The notes beneath the pieces were generated by a model. That model ran no database searches, was not told the origin of the DNA, and worked only from the letters and a program-made list of their open reading frames with translations. This document shows positions 17,551 to 26,366 of a stretch of DNA of 64,000 nucleotides, piece by piece. Each line of letters begins with the position of its first letter. Within the stretch, counting starts at the first letter, position 1. Made by a program: the position numbers and the translations under genes. The stretch is from Sulfuritalea sp. GTDB taxonomy: Bacteria > Pseudomonadota > Gammaproteobacteria > Burkholderiales > Rhodocyclaceae. The stretch lies in contig JADJFK010000028.1 of NCBI GenBank assembly GCA_016708585.1, positions 1-64,000 on the forward strand. Direction: 5' to 3'.

Positions 17551-17740
17551 TCGGACACTTCTTTCGTCGTTCGTCCTGTCGCCGGTATTATGCGGCTTGA
17601 GAAAGCACATCCGGATGGAAACACGTACCATGGGCTCACGACATACTTTGATAGGACGCGGGGCATGAAACTGGTGTTCGGCATTTCGGGAGCGAACGGC
17701 TTTAATGGTGATTCGAGAAAATTATCAACACATTGGAAGA

Positions 17741-18415
17741 TCAACTCGCATCAGGTTCTATCAGATGGCCCATGCGGTGCGCTTTAGTGTCCAGATACGC
17801 CTCATTGTGGGGAGTTCTGGGCGATGCAAAACTTATGCGTTTGACTACCTCGAAGCCAAGCTCGCGCATCGCGGTGACCTTGCTTGGGTTGTTAGTCAGT
17901 AGCCTTAGACGGTACACACCGATGTGATCGAGCATCGGCTTGCAGATATCGTAACTACGAGCATCCGCTTCGAATCCTAGGTGCACATTGGCGTCCACAG
18001 TATCTGCACCCTTATCCTGCAAGTCATATGCCTTGATCTTGTTATGCAAGCCGATCCCACGCCCCTCCTGGCGCAGGTAAAGCAATACGCCCCGTTTCTC
18101 CTTGCCGATTATCTTCAGGGCAGTGCGCAACTGAAATCCGCAATCACAACGCAGGCTGAATAGGGCGTCACCAGTCAGACACTCGGAATGGATACGGGCT
18201 AGTATCGGTTCGCCGCTGCTGACGTTGCCCATTGCCAATACCAAATGTTCTTTGCCCGCGGAATCGACGAAGCCATAGGCCGTAAACAATCCCCAGCGCG
18301 TGGGAAGCCGGCTTGACGCCACAAAACGGACATCATCCACGGCCATGTTCGGACCGTGCCAGGAAAGAGTACAGAGTAGTACATCGGCCCGGTTCGATTC
18401 GTGGGCGGACTTCAT
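17741..18415 (-). CDS. ribA: GTP cyclohydrolase II
   Basis: Opens GTP to start riboflavin synthesis. The 224-residue protein has the zinc motif CLTGDALFSLRCDC, preceded by RIHSE, then LLYLRQEGRGIGLHNKIKAY (catalytic Arg/Asp region) and GFEADARSYD, LLTNNPSK. It has no fused RibB domain and is slightly longer than E. coli RibA. It forms a minus-strand pair with nadC (39 bp gap). In this island it can raise FMN supply for prenyl-FMN made by UbiX (inference). A housekeeping ribA or ribBA should exist elsewhere in the genome. Confidence 0.93.
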   Translation of the reverse strand: MKSAHESNRADVLLCTLSWHGPNMAVDDVRFVASSRLPTRWGLFTAYGFVDSAGKEHLVLAMGNVSSGEPILARIHSECLTGDALFSLRCDCGFQLRTALKIIGKEKRGVLLYLRQEGRGIGLHNKIKAYDLQDKGADTVDANVHLGFEADARSYDICKPMLDHIGVYRLRLLTNNPSKVTAMRELGFEVVKRISFASPRTPHNEAYLDTKAHRMGHLIEPDAS

Positions 18416-18454
18416 GTTTCATGCTTGCCATCGGAGTCTTTCGGGTTTCAGAGA

Positions 18455-19297
18455 TCAGCAGACGACGCACATCGAAAGATCGATCGCCTTGATATTTTTG
18501 GTGATGCATCCAATTGAAATTCGGCTCACACCGGTTTCCGCCACTTCACGCAGATTTGCCAAAGTGATTCCACCCGAGGCTTCTAGTTCTGCGCATCCGG
18601 CGGTAATTGCCACTGCCTCACGCATCTGCTCGATAGTGAAATTATCGAGCAGTATAAGTTTCGCACCGGCAGCGATTGCTGTTCTAAGCTCGTCGCAGGT
18701 TTCTACCTCGATCTGTACCGGCAGGTCCAGCGGAACAAGCGCTGCCGCCGCGCGGAGTACTTCGGGAATGCCGCCGGCAGCAGCAATATGGTTCTCCTTG
18801 ATCAATACTCCAGCGTAGAGCCCCATCCGATGATTGGTACCGCCTCCCACGCGCACGGCATACTTTTGAGCGATGCGCAAACATGGCAGAGTTTTTCGGG
18901 TGTCGTAGATAAGCGTACTGGTATCTGCGACTGCATCTACATATTGGCGAGTCGCGGTCGCTGTGGCGGAAAGCGTCTGAAGAAAATTGAGTGCGGTGCG
19001 CTCCGCGCTAAGTAGAGCACGCGCATTGCCCTGGATTTCGCAAACCGTCTGGGCCGGCTCTAAACGCTCACCTTCATGCGCCAACCAACGAAATTCAACA
19101 GCAGAGTCCAGTTCTCGAAAGCATTCCTCGAACCACGGGATGCCACAAAGGATAGCCGCTTCGCGACTGGTTACCGTGGCGACGGCTGAGTGATCGGCTG
19201 AAACCAGCATGGCCGTTAAATCACCGGATCCCATATCCTCTTGGAGGGCCGTACGTACGGTGAGAAGAAGTTCTGAAGCAGGAATTGTTTTAGGCAT
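18455..19297 (-). CDS. nadC: Nicotinate-nucleotide pyrophosphorylase (quinolinate phosphoribosyltransferase), island copy
   Basis: Converts quinolinate and PRPP to nicotinate mononucleotide and CO2. A 280-residue protein from MPKTIPASELLLTVRTALQE (19297), with ALLSAERTALNFLQTLSA, YDTRKTLPCLR, KYAVRVGGGTNHRMGLYAG, LIKENHIAAAGG and LEASGGITL. A second nadC lies at 44533-45381. The island protein differs at places where the chromosomal one is conventional: Cys139 for Gly in TLPGLR, Ala162 for Asp in GLYDG, and Cys for Gly in ISIGGLTKN. Quinolinate is pyridine-2,3-dicarboxylate, and phthalate is a known ligand of this enzyme family. A phthalate-tolerant variant is a reasonable inference. It leads a two-gene unit with ribA. 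Confidence 0.94.
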   Translation of the reverse strand: MPKTIPASELLLTVRTALQEDMGSGDLTAMLVSADHSAVATVTSREAAILCGIPWFEECFRELDSAVEFRWLAHEGERLEPAQTVCEIQGNARALLSAERTALNFLQTLSATATATRQYVDAVADTSTLIYDTRKTLPCLRIAQKYAVRVGGGTNHRMGLYAGVLIKENHIAAAGGIPEVLRAAAALVPLDLPVQIEVETCDELRTAIAAGAKLILLDNFTIEQMREAVAITAGCAELEASGGITLANLREVAETGVSRISIGCITKNIKAIDLSMCVVC

Positions 19298-19980
19298 ATT
19301 TTTTGAGGAGTTGGGCTCCTCGATCAGATCGCGCCATGTCAGGTCGCGGTTGTGGTGACTTGTGAGAACGATACAAGTTCTGGCATGGGACACCCCAATA
19401 TTGCGCTCGCGGGGAGTTCTATCTTTGCCCTGAAATCAACTGTACGTCAGCCGCATGTTCCATTACCTCTTACTAACAGGGAAATAATTCAGCATTTACT
19501 TCTTTCCACCCATTCGGTGTCAGGGATTCAGGTCTCTCGGCCAAGCAAAAACCGAATAATAGTGGGGGCCATATTCTGTGTGTAGGCCTCAGTTTCAGGG
19601 CGGGCGTTACTTCAGCGATCAACAGGCCCGTTTTGTGACCGGCAGAATTAGTAATATTAAGAAGGCCACAATATGGATATAAAAGTTGTGGCGAATCACA
19701 AGCATATATATGACTAAGTAGAACTATAGCAGATACTGTCACATTGGAACGATTGGCATGGTTTAAATCAGCGATCACCATATGGACTATTGGGCAGAAC
19801 CATTCGGAAATGTAAATGGGGACAGAAAATGCAGGTATAGGTGACATTCCGTTTGGATACCCAACGATATCGGAAGGTACTGCAATCGATGTGTAGCGTA
19901 GAAAGACTGAATTCGACAACATCTCGATTGGCGCTACCTACAGGCCATCATTCCAACTTATCTAGGCAGCGCGACAACTC
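19298..19980. other. Divergent intergenic region between nadC-ribA and the MBL gene
   Basis: About 680 bases, AT-richer than the genes around it. A 149-codon frame on the minus strand (19473-19922) has no recognisable domain and no good ribosome site. The region must hold promoters for nadC-ribA (minus) and for the metallo-hydrolase and perhaps gltA (plus). It carries one copy of the shared motif at 19781-19790. Confidence 0.5.
19781..19790 (-). promoter_or_regulatory. Copy of the island motif ATAGTCCATA
   Basis: On the minus strand the ten bases read ATAGTCCATA, identical to 10178-10187 before ubiX. The copy lies in the divergent region between nadC and the MBL-fold gene, where a shared regulator would be expected to bind. 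The partner half-site is not perfect here. Confidence 0.4.
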
Positions 19981-20928
19981 ATGGAATCAATAATCAACTA
20001 CGGCGATGGAATTGCTGCAATTGACAGCGGATTCATTCGACCGAGGCTTGCTGCGGTCCACTGTATTATTGAGGAAGATCACGTGGCTCTGGTGGATACC
20101 GCGACTAATCCCAGTTCGATAAAAGTACTGGCTGCGCTAGCTGCCCATGGTGTTCGGCCGACACAGGTAGACTGGATTTTGCTTACCCACATCCATCTCG
20201 ACCATGCTGGCGCGGCGGGAGTTTTGGCGCGTGTTCTACCTAACGCGCGAGTGGCTGTGCATCAACGGGGAGCGCGCCACATGGCTGATCCATCACGGTT
20301 AATGGCGGGTACTGTTTCAGTGTATGGCGAAGAACTGGTGCGCGAAAGATATGGGGAAATTCTTCCGATCCCACCCGAACGCATCACTGAGGTTAAGGAA
20401 GGCAGCCTTCTGAAGCTGGGTGCGCGCACGATTCGCGTGCTCGACACACCAGGTCATGCACGCCATCACGTTTGTTACGTAGATGAAACGACTGGACATA
20501 TCTTCACCGGTGACACATTCGGTCTGTCTTATCGCGAACTGGACAACGCCGGGCGTGCCTTCGTTTTGCCTGTGACCACGCCCACACAGTTTGAGCCCGA
20601 TGCTCTGCATGAGTCGGTCGCACGTATAGCGGCTCTGAAACCGGAAGCCGTGTATGTCACCCATTTCGGGCAACTTCGCGACATTCCTCGTCTCGCTTCT
20701 GATCTGCACCGGCTTATCGACAGCTTCGTCGCAACGGCGCGTTCCGTCTCTGGTAATGGTCAGCGGCGAAACGAGCAACTTCGTGTTGCGCTCAGTGAAC
20801 TGCTTGAAGAGGAAGCAAGTCGACAAAACTGGGGGCTTCGTGGCGCTGCACTGTGGAAACTTCTGGCCGCGGATATTGAGCTCAACGCCCAAGGGCTAGC
20901 CGATTGGATCGACAATCACAACTCTTAG
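19981..20928 (+). CDS. MBL-fold metallo-hydrolase
   Basis: A 315-residue metallo-beta-lactamase-fold protein. The metal motif THIHLDHAG is near residue 84, with further ligands in DTPGHARHHVCYVD (His) and FTGDTFG (Asp) and the late VTHFGQ (His). The C-terminal ~70 residues form a helical extension. The family includes lactonases, glyoxalase II and thioesterases. A thioesterase that rescues CoA from dead-end acyl-CoA would suit the cluster, but the sequence does not decide this. It is followed after 136 bp by gltA on the same strand. Confidence 0.87.
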   Translation: MESIINYGDGIAAIDSGFIRPRLAAVHCIIEEDHVALVDTATNPSSIKVLAALAAHGVRPTQVDWILLTHIHLDHAGAAGVLARVLPNARVAVHQRGARHMADPSRLMAGTVSVYGEELVRERYGEILPIPPERITEVKEGSLLKLGARTIRVLDTPGHARHHVCYVDETTGHIFTGDTFGLSYRELDNAGRAFVLPVTTPTQFEPDALHESVARIAALKPEAVYVTHFGQLRDIPRLASDLHRLIDSFVATARSVSGNGQRRNEQLRVALSELLEEEASRQNWGLRGAALWKLLAADIELNAQGLADWIDNHNS

Positions 20929-21064
20929 CGATGGGTTGCGCTTATGGCTGGCAGCGTCAGTTTGTTCAAATATTGACCGCATGAGGTGAAACAAAGTGTT
21001 CACTTGTAAGTCATCTGAATTCGAGTAACAACGGCAATCAACGGACCTGAAAGAGGATCTGCTC

Positions 21065-22357
21065 ATGAGCACGAATCGCACAGCAACGCTGACTATAGAT
21101 GGCAAGAGTCACGAGTTTCCCGTGATGGTGGGAGTGCATGGCAACGATGTCATCGACATCCGTACCCTGGGCGCCAAGACCGGCTTGTTCACCTACGACT
21201 CCGGTTTCCTTTCCACGGCCAGTTGCCAGTCGAAGGTCACCTTCATCGATGGTGATAAGGGTGAGTTGCTGTACCGCGGCTACCCGATCGAACAACTGGC
21301 GGAGAACTGCAACTTCCTCGAAGTCGCCTATCTGCTGAAGAACGGCGAACTGCCGAACAAGTCCCAGAAGAGCGAGTTCGAGACCACGATCAAGAAGCAC
21401 ACCATGGTGCATGAGCAACTGGTGCGGCTCTATCAGGGCTTCCGCCGCGACGCGCACCCGATGGCGGTGATGGTCGGCGTGGTCGGCGCGCTGTCGGCCT
21501 TCTATCACGATGTCACTGATTTCGCCGACCCCGAGGATCGCAGCATCTCCTTCAATCGACTGGTCGCCAAGTTGCCGACGATCGTGGCGATGGCCTACAA
21601 ATACAACACCGGCCAGCCTTTCATGTATCCGCGCAACGACCTCGACTACACCGCCAACTTCATGCACATGATGTTTGGCACGCCCTGCGAGGAGTACCAG
21701 CCGAATCCGGTGCTGACGCACGCGCTCGACACGATTTTCACGCTGCACGCCGACCACGAGCAGAACGCTTCGACTTCGACGGTGCGCCTGGCGGGCTCCT
21801 CGGGCGCCAATCCCTTCGCCTGCATCTCGGCGGGCATCGCCTGCCTCTGGGGTCCGGCCCACGGCGGCGCCAACGAGGCCTGCCTGGAAATGCTGGAGGA
21901 AATCGGCGACGTCTCGCGCGTCGGCGAGTACATCAAGCGCGCCAAGGACAAGAACGACAACTTCAAGCTGATGGGATTCGGCCACCGCGTTTACAAGAAC
22001 TTCGACCCGCGCGCCAAGCTGATGGGCAAGGTCTGCGCCGATGTGCTGGGCGAACTGGGCCTGGAAAACGACCGTCTGTTCAAACTGGCCAAGGAACTGG
22101 AAAAGATCGCACTGGAAGACCCGTACTTCGTCGAGAAGAAGCTGTATCCGAACGTCGATTTCTATTCAGGCATCGTGCAGAAGGCGCTCGGCATCCCGAC
22201 CTCGATGTTTACCTGCATTTTCGCGCTGGCCCGCACGGTCGGCTGGATGACGCAGTGGGAGGAGATGATCACCGATCCGGAATACAAGATCGGCCGTCCG
22301 CGCCAGCTGTATACCGGTGCGGCCAGGCGCGACGTCAAGGCGCTCAACCAGCGCTGA
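21065..22357 (+). CDS. gltA: Citrate synthase, hexameric type
   Basis: Condenses acetyl-CoA and oxaloacetate. The 430-residue protein is full length and ordered normally: FTYDSGFLSTASCQSKVTFI, DGDKGELLYRGYPIEQLAE, catalytic His in PAHGGANEA and FGHRVYKNFDPRAK, Asp in the later part, and ending TGAARRDVKALNQR. Ribosome site AGAGGATC. It stands apart from other TCA genes, between the MBL gene and the TRAP transporter. A truncated second gltA end lies at ~28840-28975 with different residues, so the two are not a recent identical copy. It may help keep 2-oxoglutarate and succinyl-CoA flowing for phthalate activation (inference). Confidence 0.96.
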   Translation: MSTNRTATLTIDGKSHEFPVMVGVHGNDVIDIRTLGAKTGLFTYDSGFLSTASCQSKVTFIDGDKGELLYRGYPIEQLAENCNFLEVAYLLKNGELPNKSQKSEFETTIKKHTMVHEQLVRLYQGFRRDAHPMAVMVGVVGALSAFYHDVTDFADPEDRSISFNRLVAKLPTIVAMAYKYNTGQPFMYPRNDLDYTANFMHMMFGTPCEEYQPNPVLTHALDTIFTLHADHEQNASTSTVRLAGSSGANPFACISAGIACLWGPAHGGANEACLEMLEEIGDVSRVGEYIKRAKDKNDNFKLMGFGHRVYKNFDPRAKLMGKVCADVLGELGLENDRLFKLAKELEKIALEDPYFVEKKLYPNVDFYSGIVQKALGIPTSMFTCIFALARTVGWMTQWEEMITDPEYKIGRPRQLYTGAARRDVKALNQR

Positions 22358-22914
22358 TCCGTTTTCGACCAAGACGGGGGGGAGGCGGCATACGTCCCCC
22401 GCTTCGCCCCTCCCCAAAAATAGTGGAAGCAGCGAGTCGATCTCGCTGTTGACGCAAATGGGTAGCTTTTCCAGCGTAGCGCGTGGCCGCCAGGCAGGAT
22501 CAAATTCATTGAGTGCGGCGGTGGCGCGCAGACTCTGGTTCGCAGCGGCACGCTTACCGGGGGTTCATATCCCGTGAAGAGTCAGTTCTTCTTGCCTAGG
22601 AAAATCTGACGGACAGTGTTCTCGATGACATCGTCGTCGATCGACAGCGCGCCATTGCCAGCGTACGGTGTCGGTACGTCTGCATTTGTACCACTATCTC
22701 CCCGCGACATAGCTTGATTGTTAGACGTCCGTATCATGGAATATTAAATTACTATACGAAGCGATGAATCCATTGTTGCTATAGGGCCAGAATGCTATTC
22801 TGAGTTGGCGATAACCTGTTTAGGGTCGCTACATAATGTTAATAGTTCCACGAAATGGACTCTAGATCTTGATCCGTGGTGAGTTTGTACATAACTAATA
22901 CAAGGAGGCTGTCC
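22358..22914. other. Intergenic region upstream of the TRAP transporter
   Basis: About 555 bases. The first ~80 are G/C-rich runs after gltA that may fold but lack a clear T tract. A 42-codon frame on the minus strand (22582-22710) ends ENTVRQIFLGKKN and could be the tail of a lost gene, unidentified. From ~22730 the sequence is AT-rich, as expected for the TRAP promoter. Confidence 0.4.
22842..22861 (+). promoter_or_regulatory. Degenerate copy of the island palindrome before the TRAP genes
   Basis: ATAGTTCCA and TGGACT flank a short spacer. This is the ATAGTCCA/TGGACTAT palindrome seen before ubiX with one inserted T and imperfect ends. It lies 54 bp before the TRAP start. Weak by itself; noted because of its position. 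Confidence 0.3.
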
Positions 22915-23901
22915 GTGAATACTTTTCGCACAATCGTGCTTGGATTTTTGCTGTCACTGTTTTGTCTCGGGGCTACCGCCCAGACTTACAAGATGACACT
23001 TTCCGGGGCCAGTCCCAGCGGCCTGTGGACGGTGCTCGGCGTCGGCATCGACGGGGCGGTGAAGGTGTCCTACCCGGGTTCGCACGTTACCTACCAGACC
23101 TCTGGCGGTGGGCTAGCCAACATTGCGCTGTTGGACCAGGGCAAGGTCGAACTGGGTATTGCCCACGACGCCGAGTTGCGCATCGCCACCGAGGGCGGCA
23201 AACCCTTCGCCAAACCGGTTACCAGTCTGCGGGCGATTGCCCTGCTCTATAACTGGGCGCCGATGCAGATGGTTATTACCAAGGCTTTTGCCCAAAAACA
23301 CGGCATCCGCAATTTCGACGATATCGCGCTCAAGAAGCCGCCCCTGCGGATTGCCTTCAACAAGCGGGGCAACATTACCGAGCACGTGGCGGTGAAGATG
23401 TTCAACGCCATCGGCGTAGACTTGGAGGACTTCAAAAAGTGGGGCGGCGACGTAATTTACGCGGCTTCTGACGAGCAGGGCGACCTTATGAAGGACAAGC
23501 GCATCGATATGTTCACCAACGGCGTTTTCGTCCGTTCCAGTTTCATCGTCCAAGCCGGCGACGCCGTCGAACTCGTTCTCCTGCCGGTTTCGGAAGGGAT
23601 CGTCAAAAAAGTGTCGCATGAACTAAGCGTTGCACCTTTTGTGGTCAAGGGCGGCACCTACCCTTGGCAGCCCGAGGATGTGCTGACGGTGGCACTGGGT
23701 GCGGCTCTGGTCGTGAATAGCAAAATGGAAGAGAAGGTGGCCTACGATCTGGCAAAAGCACTACACATGAACATCGATAAACTCCAGGGCGCACACGGCA
23801 CCATGAAGTCCATCACCCCCGAGTTTCTGGCGAGCCAGCGCCTCATTCCCTACCACAAGGGAGCTGAAAAATATTACCGGGAAGCCGGTTTGCTGAGGTA
23901 G
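22915..23901 (+). CDS. TAXI-family TRAP transporter solute-binding protein
   Basis: Periplasmic binding protein that delivers a solute to the TRAP permease encoded next. GTG start at 22915 with a strong AAGGAGG site, preferred over an in-frame one at 22876. Residues 1-24 form a signal peptide (TIVLGFLLSLFCLGATAQ). The mature part has YKMTLSGASPSGLWTVLGVG, the TAXI-type repeat of Gly/Ser near the N terminus, and GGGLANIALLDQGKVELGIA. In Azoarcus-type phthalate clusters the uptake system is also of the TRAP class, so phthalate is a good guess for the ligand. Confidence 0.9.
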   Translation: MNTFRTIVLGFLLSLFCLGATAQTYKMTLSGASPSGLWTVLGVGIDGAVKVSYPGSHVTYQTSGGGLANIALLDQGKVELGIAHDAELRIATEGGKPFAKPVTSLRAIALLYNWAPMQMVITKAFAQKHGIRNFDDIALKKPPLRIAFNKRGNITEHVAVKMFNAIGVDLEDFKKWGGDVIYAASDEQGDLMKDKRIDMFTNGVFVRSSFIVQAGDAVELVLLPVSEGIVKKVSHELSVAPFVVKGGTYPWQPEDVLTVALGAALVVNSKMEEKVAYDLAKALHMNIDKLQGAHGTMKSITPEFLASQRLIPYHKGAEKYYREAGLLR

Positions 23902-23906
23902 TCGGC

Positions 23907-25823
23907 ATGAGCCTCACATTCGTCGAAAAACTTCTCTCGACCGGTGCGCGGCGGGATCCCGATGGGCTGGTTGGGCAGTTGCTAAAGCCCTTCTCGGCGC
24001 TGATTGCGCTCGGCATCGTGTGGGTGACGACGGTGCAGATCGTACAGATCTACGCCATGACCATCGTCTTCCTCGGCCTGATGCTGTCGCTGGTGTTCCT
24101 GACCACGGGCGTCACCGCGAGTTCCTGCCGCACACGTGTACCACCTTGGGATCTGATGCTGGCGACAGCGAGCATCGGTATTGCCGCCTACTTCTGGTAT
24201 CACAACGAACGCATCGTTACCCGCATCACCCTGCTCGACGAACTGAGCATCTGGGACGTCGTCTGCGGCAGCGGGCTGATGCTCGCCGTCCTCGAGGCCA
24301 CCCGGCGCACGGTTGGGGCTGGACTCACCTCGGTTGTGCTGCTGTTTCTTGCCTATAACCTGTGGGGCGACGCCATGCCCGGCGTCCTCGGTCATGGTGT
24401 GATCGACTATCAGCATTTCCTCGATGTCCTAGCATTCACCACCGACGGCATCTTCGGTGCGCCGATCCGGGTAGCGCTGACTTACGTCTTCCTGTTTGGC
24501 CTCTTCGGAACCTTTCTCTCACGTACCGGTGGCGGCGATTTCTTCTTCGATGTCGCTTCGGCGGTGAGCGGCAAGAGCCCGGGCGGACCGGCCAAGATCG
24601 CAGTGGTGTCCTCGGGGCTCTACGGCACTATTTCCGGCAGTCCAACGGCGGACGTGGTGACCACCGGTTCGATCACCATCCCGATGATGAAAAAGCTCGG
24701 CTACCCGGCGGCGGTGGCTGGCGGCATCGAGGTGGCGGCGTCCACCGGCGGTAGCATCTTGCCACCGGTGATGGGCTCGGCTGCTTTCATTATGGCCGAA
24801 TTCACCGGTATCCGTTACGCCGAGATCGCGGTGGCGGCAATCGTTCCCGCCTTCCTCTACTATTTCTGCGTGTACCTGCAAGTGCATTTGCGCTCGGTCA
24901 AGCTGGGGATTACAGGGCTTCAGGACGTACCGGGGTTTCTCGATACCATGCGCCGTGGCGGCATGTTTCTGGTGCCGCTATTGGCTCTGGTCATCGCGCT
25001 GCTAATCGGCTACTCGCCCAACTTCGTCGCAGTTTTTGGCACCCTGGCGGTAATCGCCGTGGCGATGCTGAAGCGTGAAACGCGCTTGGGTCTCAAGTCA
25101 CTCTATGAGATTCTTGCCGAATCGACCCTGCGCGTGGTGCCGGTGGTAGCTGCCTGCGCCGCGGCTGGGTTGGTGGTGGGAGGGTTGTCGATGACCGGGC
25201 TCGGTGCAAAGGTGACCGAGCTCATCTTCATCTTGGCTGGCGCCGATGTTTTCCTCTCGCTGGTGGTCGCCGCCATCATCACGCTGCTGCTTGGAATGGG
25301 CATGCCCACCCCAAGCGTGTATATCTTGGCGGCGGTGCTGGTTGCTCCCGCCCTCACCCAGCTGGGCGTTTCCCTGATGGCCGCTCACCTCTTCCTGGTC
25401 TATTACGCGAGCCTCTCCGCCATGACGCCACCGATTGCGGTCGCTGCCTTCGCGGCCGCACCGATCGCGCTGGCCAACCCGCTGGCGATCGGCTTGGCTG
25501 CAGTGAGAATTACCATCACCGCCTTCGTCGTTCCGTTCGCCTTCGTGTACAACAACGGCATACTTCTGTCCGGAAGTGCTTGGCATGTTGCCTTGGCCTG
25601 CATCGTCGTCACGGCGGCAGTGGGCTGTCTGTGCCTGGCCGCAGAAGGATATTGGAAACACCCGATTGGAACCGCGGGTCGCTTGCTGCTCCTCTTCGCA
25701 GGGGTCGGACTCATGGCTCCATCACTAGCGCTGCAGGGAGGCGCCGGCGTGGTCGCGGTCGTCACCCTGATGGCTTTGCAGCGGCGGCAGGGATCGGTTG
25801 CGGTGGACACGAAGGAAACCTGA
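23907..25823 (+). CDS. TRAP transporter fused permease (4TM + 12TM)
   Basis: A 638-residue fused small and large permease of the TAXI-TRAP class; it uses a sodium or proton gradient. Many hydrophobic helices, with conserved FLSRTGGGDFFFDVASAVSG, GPAKIAVVSSGLYGTISGSP, and GGSILPPVMGSAAFIMAEFT in the first half, and LLLGMGMPTPSVYILAAVL with SAMTPPIAVAAFAAAPIA in the second. It starts 5 bp after the binding-protein gene. Together they form a complete two-gene importer. Confidence 0.93.
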   Translation: MSLTFVEKLLSTGARRDPDGLVGQLLKPFSALIALGIVWVTTVQIVQIYAMTIVFLGLMLSLVFLTTGVTASSCRTRVPPWDLMLATASIGIAAYFWYHNERIVTRITLLDELSIWDVVCGSGLMLAVLEATRRTVGAGLTSVVLLFLAYNLWGDAMPGVLGHGVIDYQHFLDVLAFTTDGIFGAPIRVALTYVFLFGLFGTFLSRTGGGDFFFDVASAVSGKSPGGPAKIAVVSSGLYGTISGSPTADVVTTGSITIPMMKKLGYPAAVAGGIEVAASTGGSILPPVMGSAAFIMAEFTGIRYAEIAVAAIVPAFLYYFCVYLQVHLRSVKLGITGLQDVPGFLDTMRRGGMFLVPLLALVIALLIGYSPNFVAVFGTLAVIAVAMLKRETRLGLKSLYEILAESTLRVVPVVAACAAAGLVVGGLSMTGLGAKVTELIFILAGADVFLSLVVAAIITLLLGMGMPTPSVYILAAVLVAPALTQLGVSLMAAHLFLVYYASLSAMTPPIAVAAFAAAPIALANPLAIGLAAVRITITAFVVPFAFVYNNGILLSGSAWHVALACIVVTAAVGCLCLAAEGYWKHPIGTAGRLLLLFAGVGLMAPSLALQGGAGVVAVVTLMALQRRQGSVAVDTKET

Positions 25824-26366
25824 CTCGCTAACTTGGTCTCCGTACTGCCGATCCGGCAACGGCATCGAACCAGTAGCAAGACGGCATTAACTTTACTGGA
25901 TGTGGCAACTCATATGTGGAATGCGTTTTCTTTTGACTCGAATAGTCAGTAACTACCGTTGATAGACAGAATCGGATTCGGGCCTGGGTGGACGTACCTT
26001 CATTAGTTACAGAGTGGGGTCTCGCAACTGCCTCAAATTTCTTGCGCTAACGATTCCGTGGCGGTCGAATAGGACTGTTGATTTCCCACGGTAGCGGATA
26101 CCCACGTGTGCGTTTGTGATCGCTTGATTAAAAGTCTCTCCTCGCTCCTGTTTTTGGAGCTTCGCCCCGATGGCTTTGGGGCTTCTTTTTTCTGATTGGC
26201 ATGGGGAATGTTTCATATCATCGCCGTTCCATCAATATGTGAGCAAAACTAAGTTATTCGTATTTAATTATTCCGCCTTGGTCACCATGATTTCAGCTGA
26301 GGTTCATCGACAATCTGGTCCAGTTTTTTTGTTGCATCTCTTGGGGTGGCTTTGCGGAAGACCATC
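25824..26366. other. Intergenic region between the TRAP genes and sdhA
   Basis: About 540 bases with no convincing gene. sdhC and sdhD, which normally precede sdhA, are absent. It contains the hairpin described at 26164. The junction between the catabolic block (lower GC) and the TCA block (higher GC) lies in or near this stretch. Confidence 0.5.
26164..26191 (+). terminator. Rho-independent terminator
   Basis: GCCCC (26164-26168) pairs with GGGGC (26178-26182), followed by TTCTTTTTT. A second small hairpin, GCTCC/GGAGC, lies just before it at 26142-26159. It would end transcription coming from the TRAP genes, although 340 bp downstream of them. Confidence 0.6.

Noticed and set aside
19473..19922. 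149-codon frame between nadC and the MBL gene
   Set aside because: No ribosome site or known domain, and it lies in an AT-rich control region between divergent genes.
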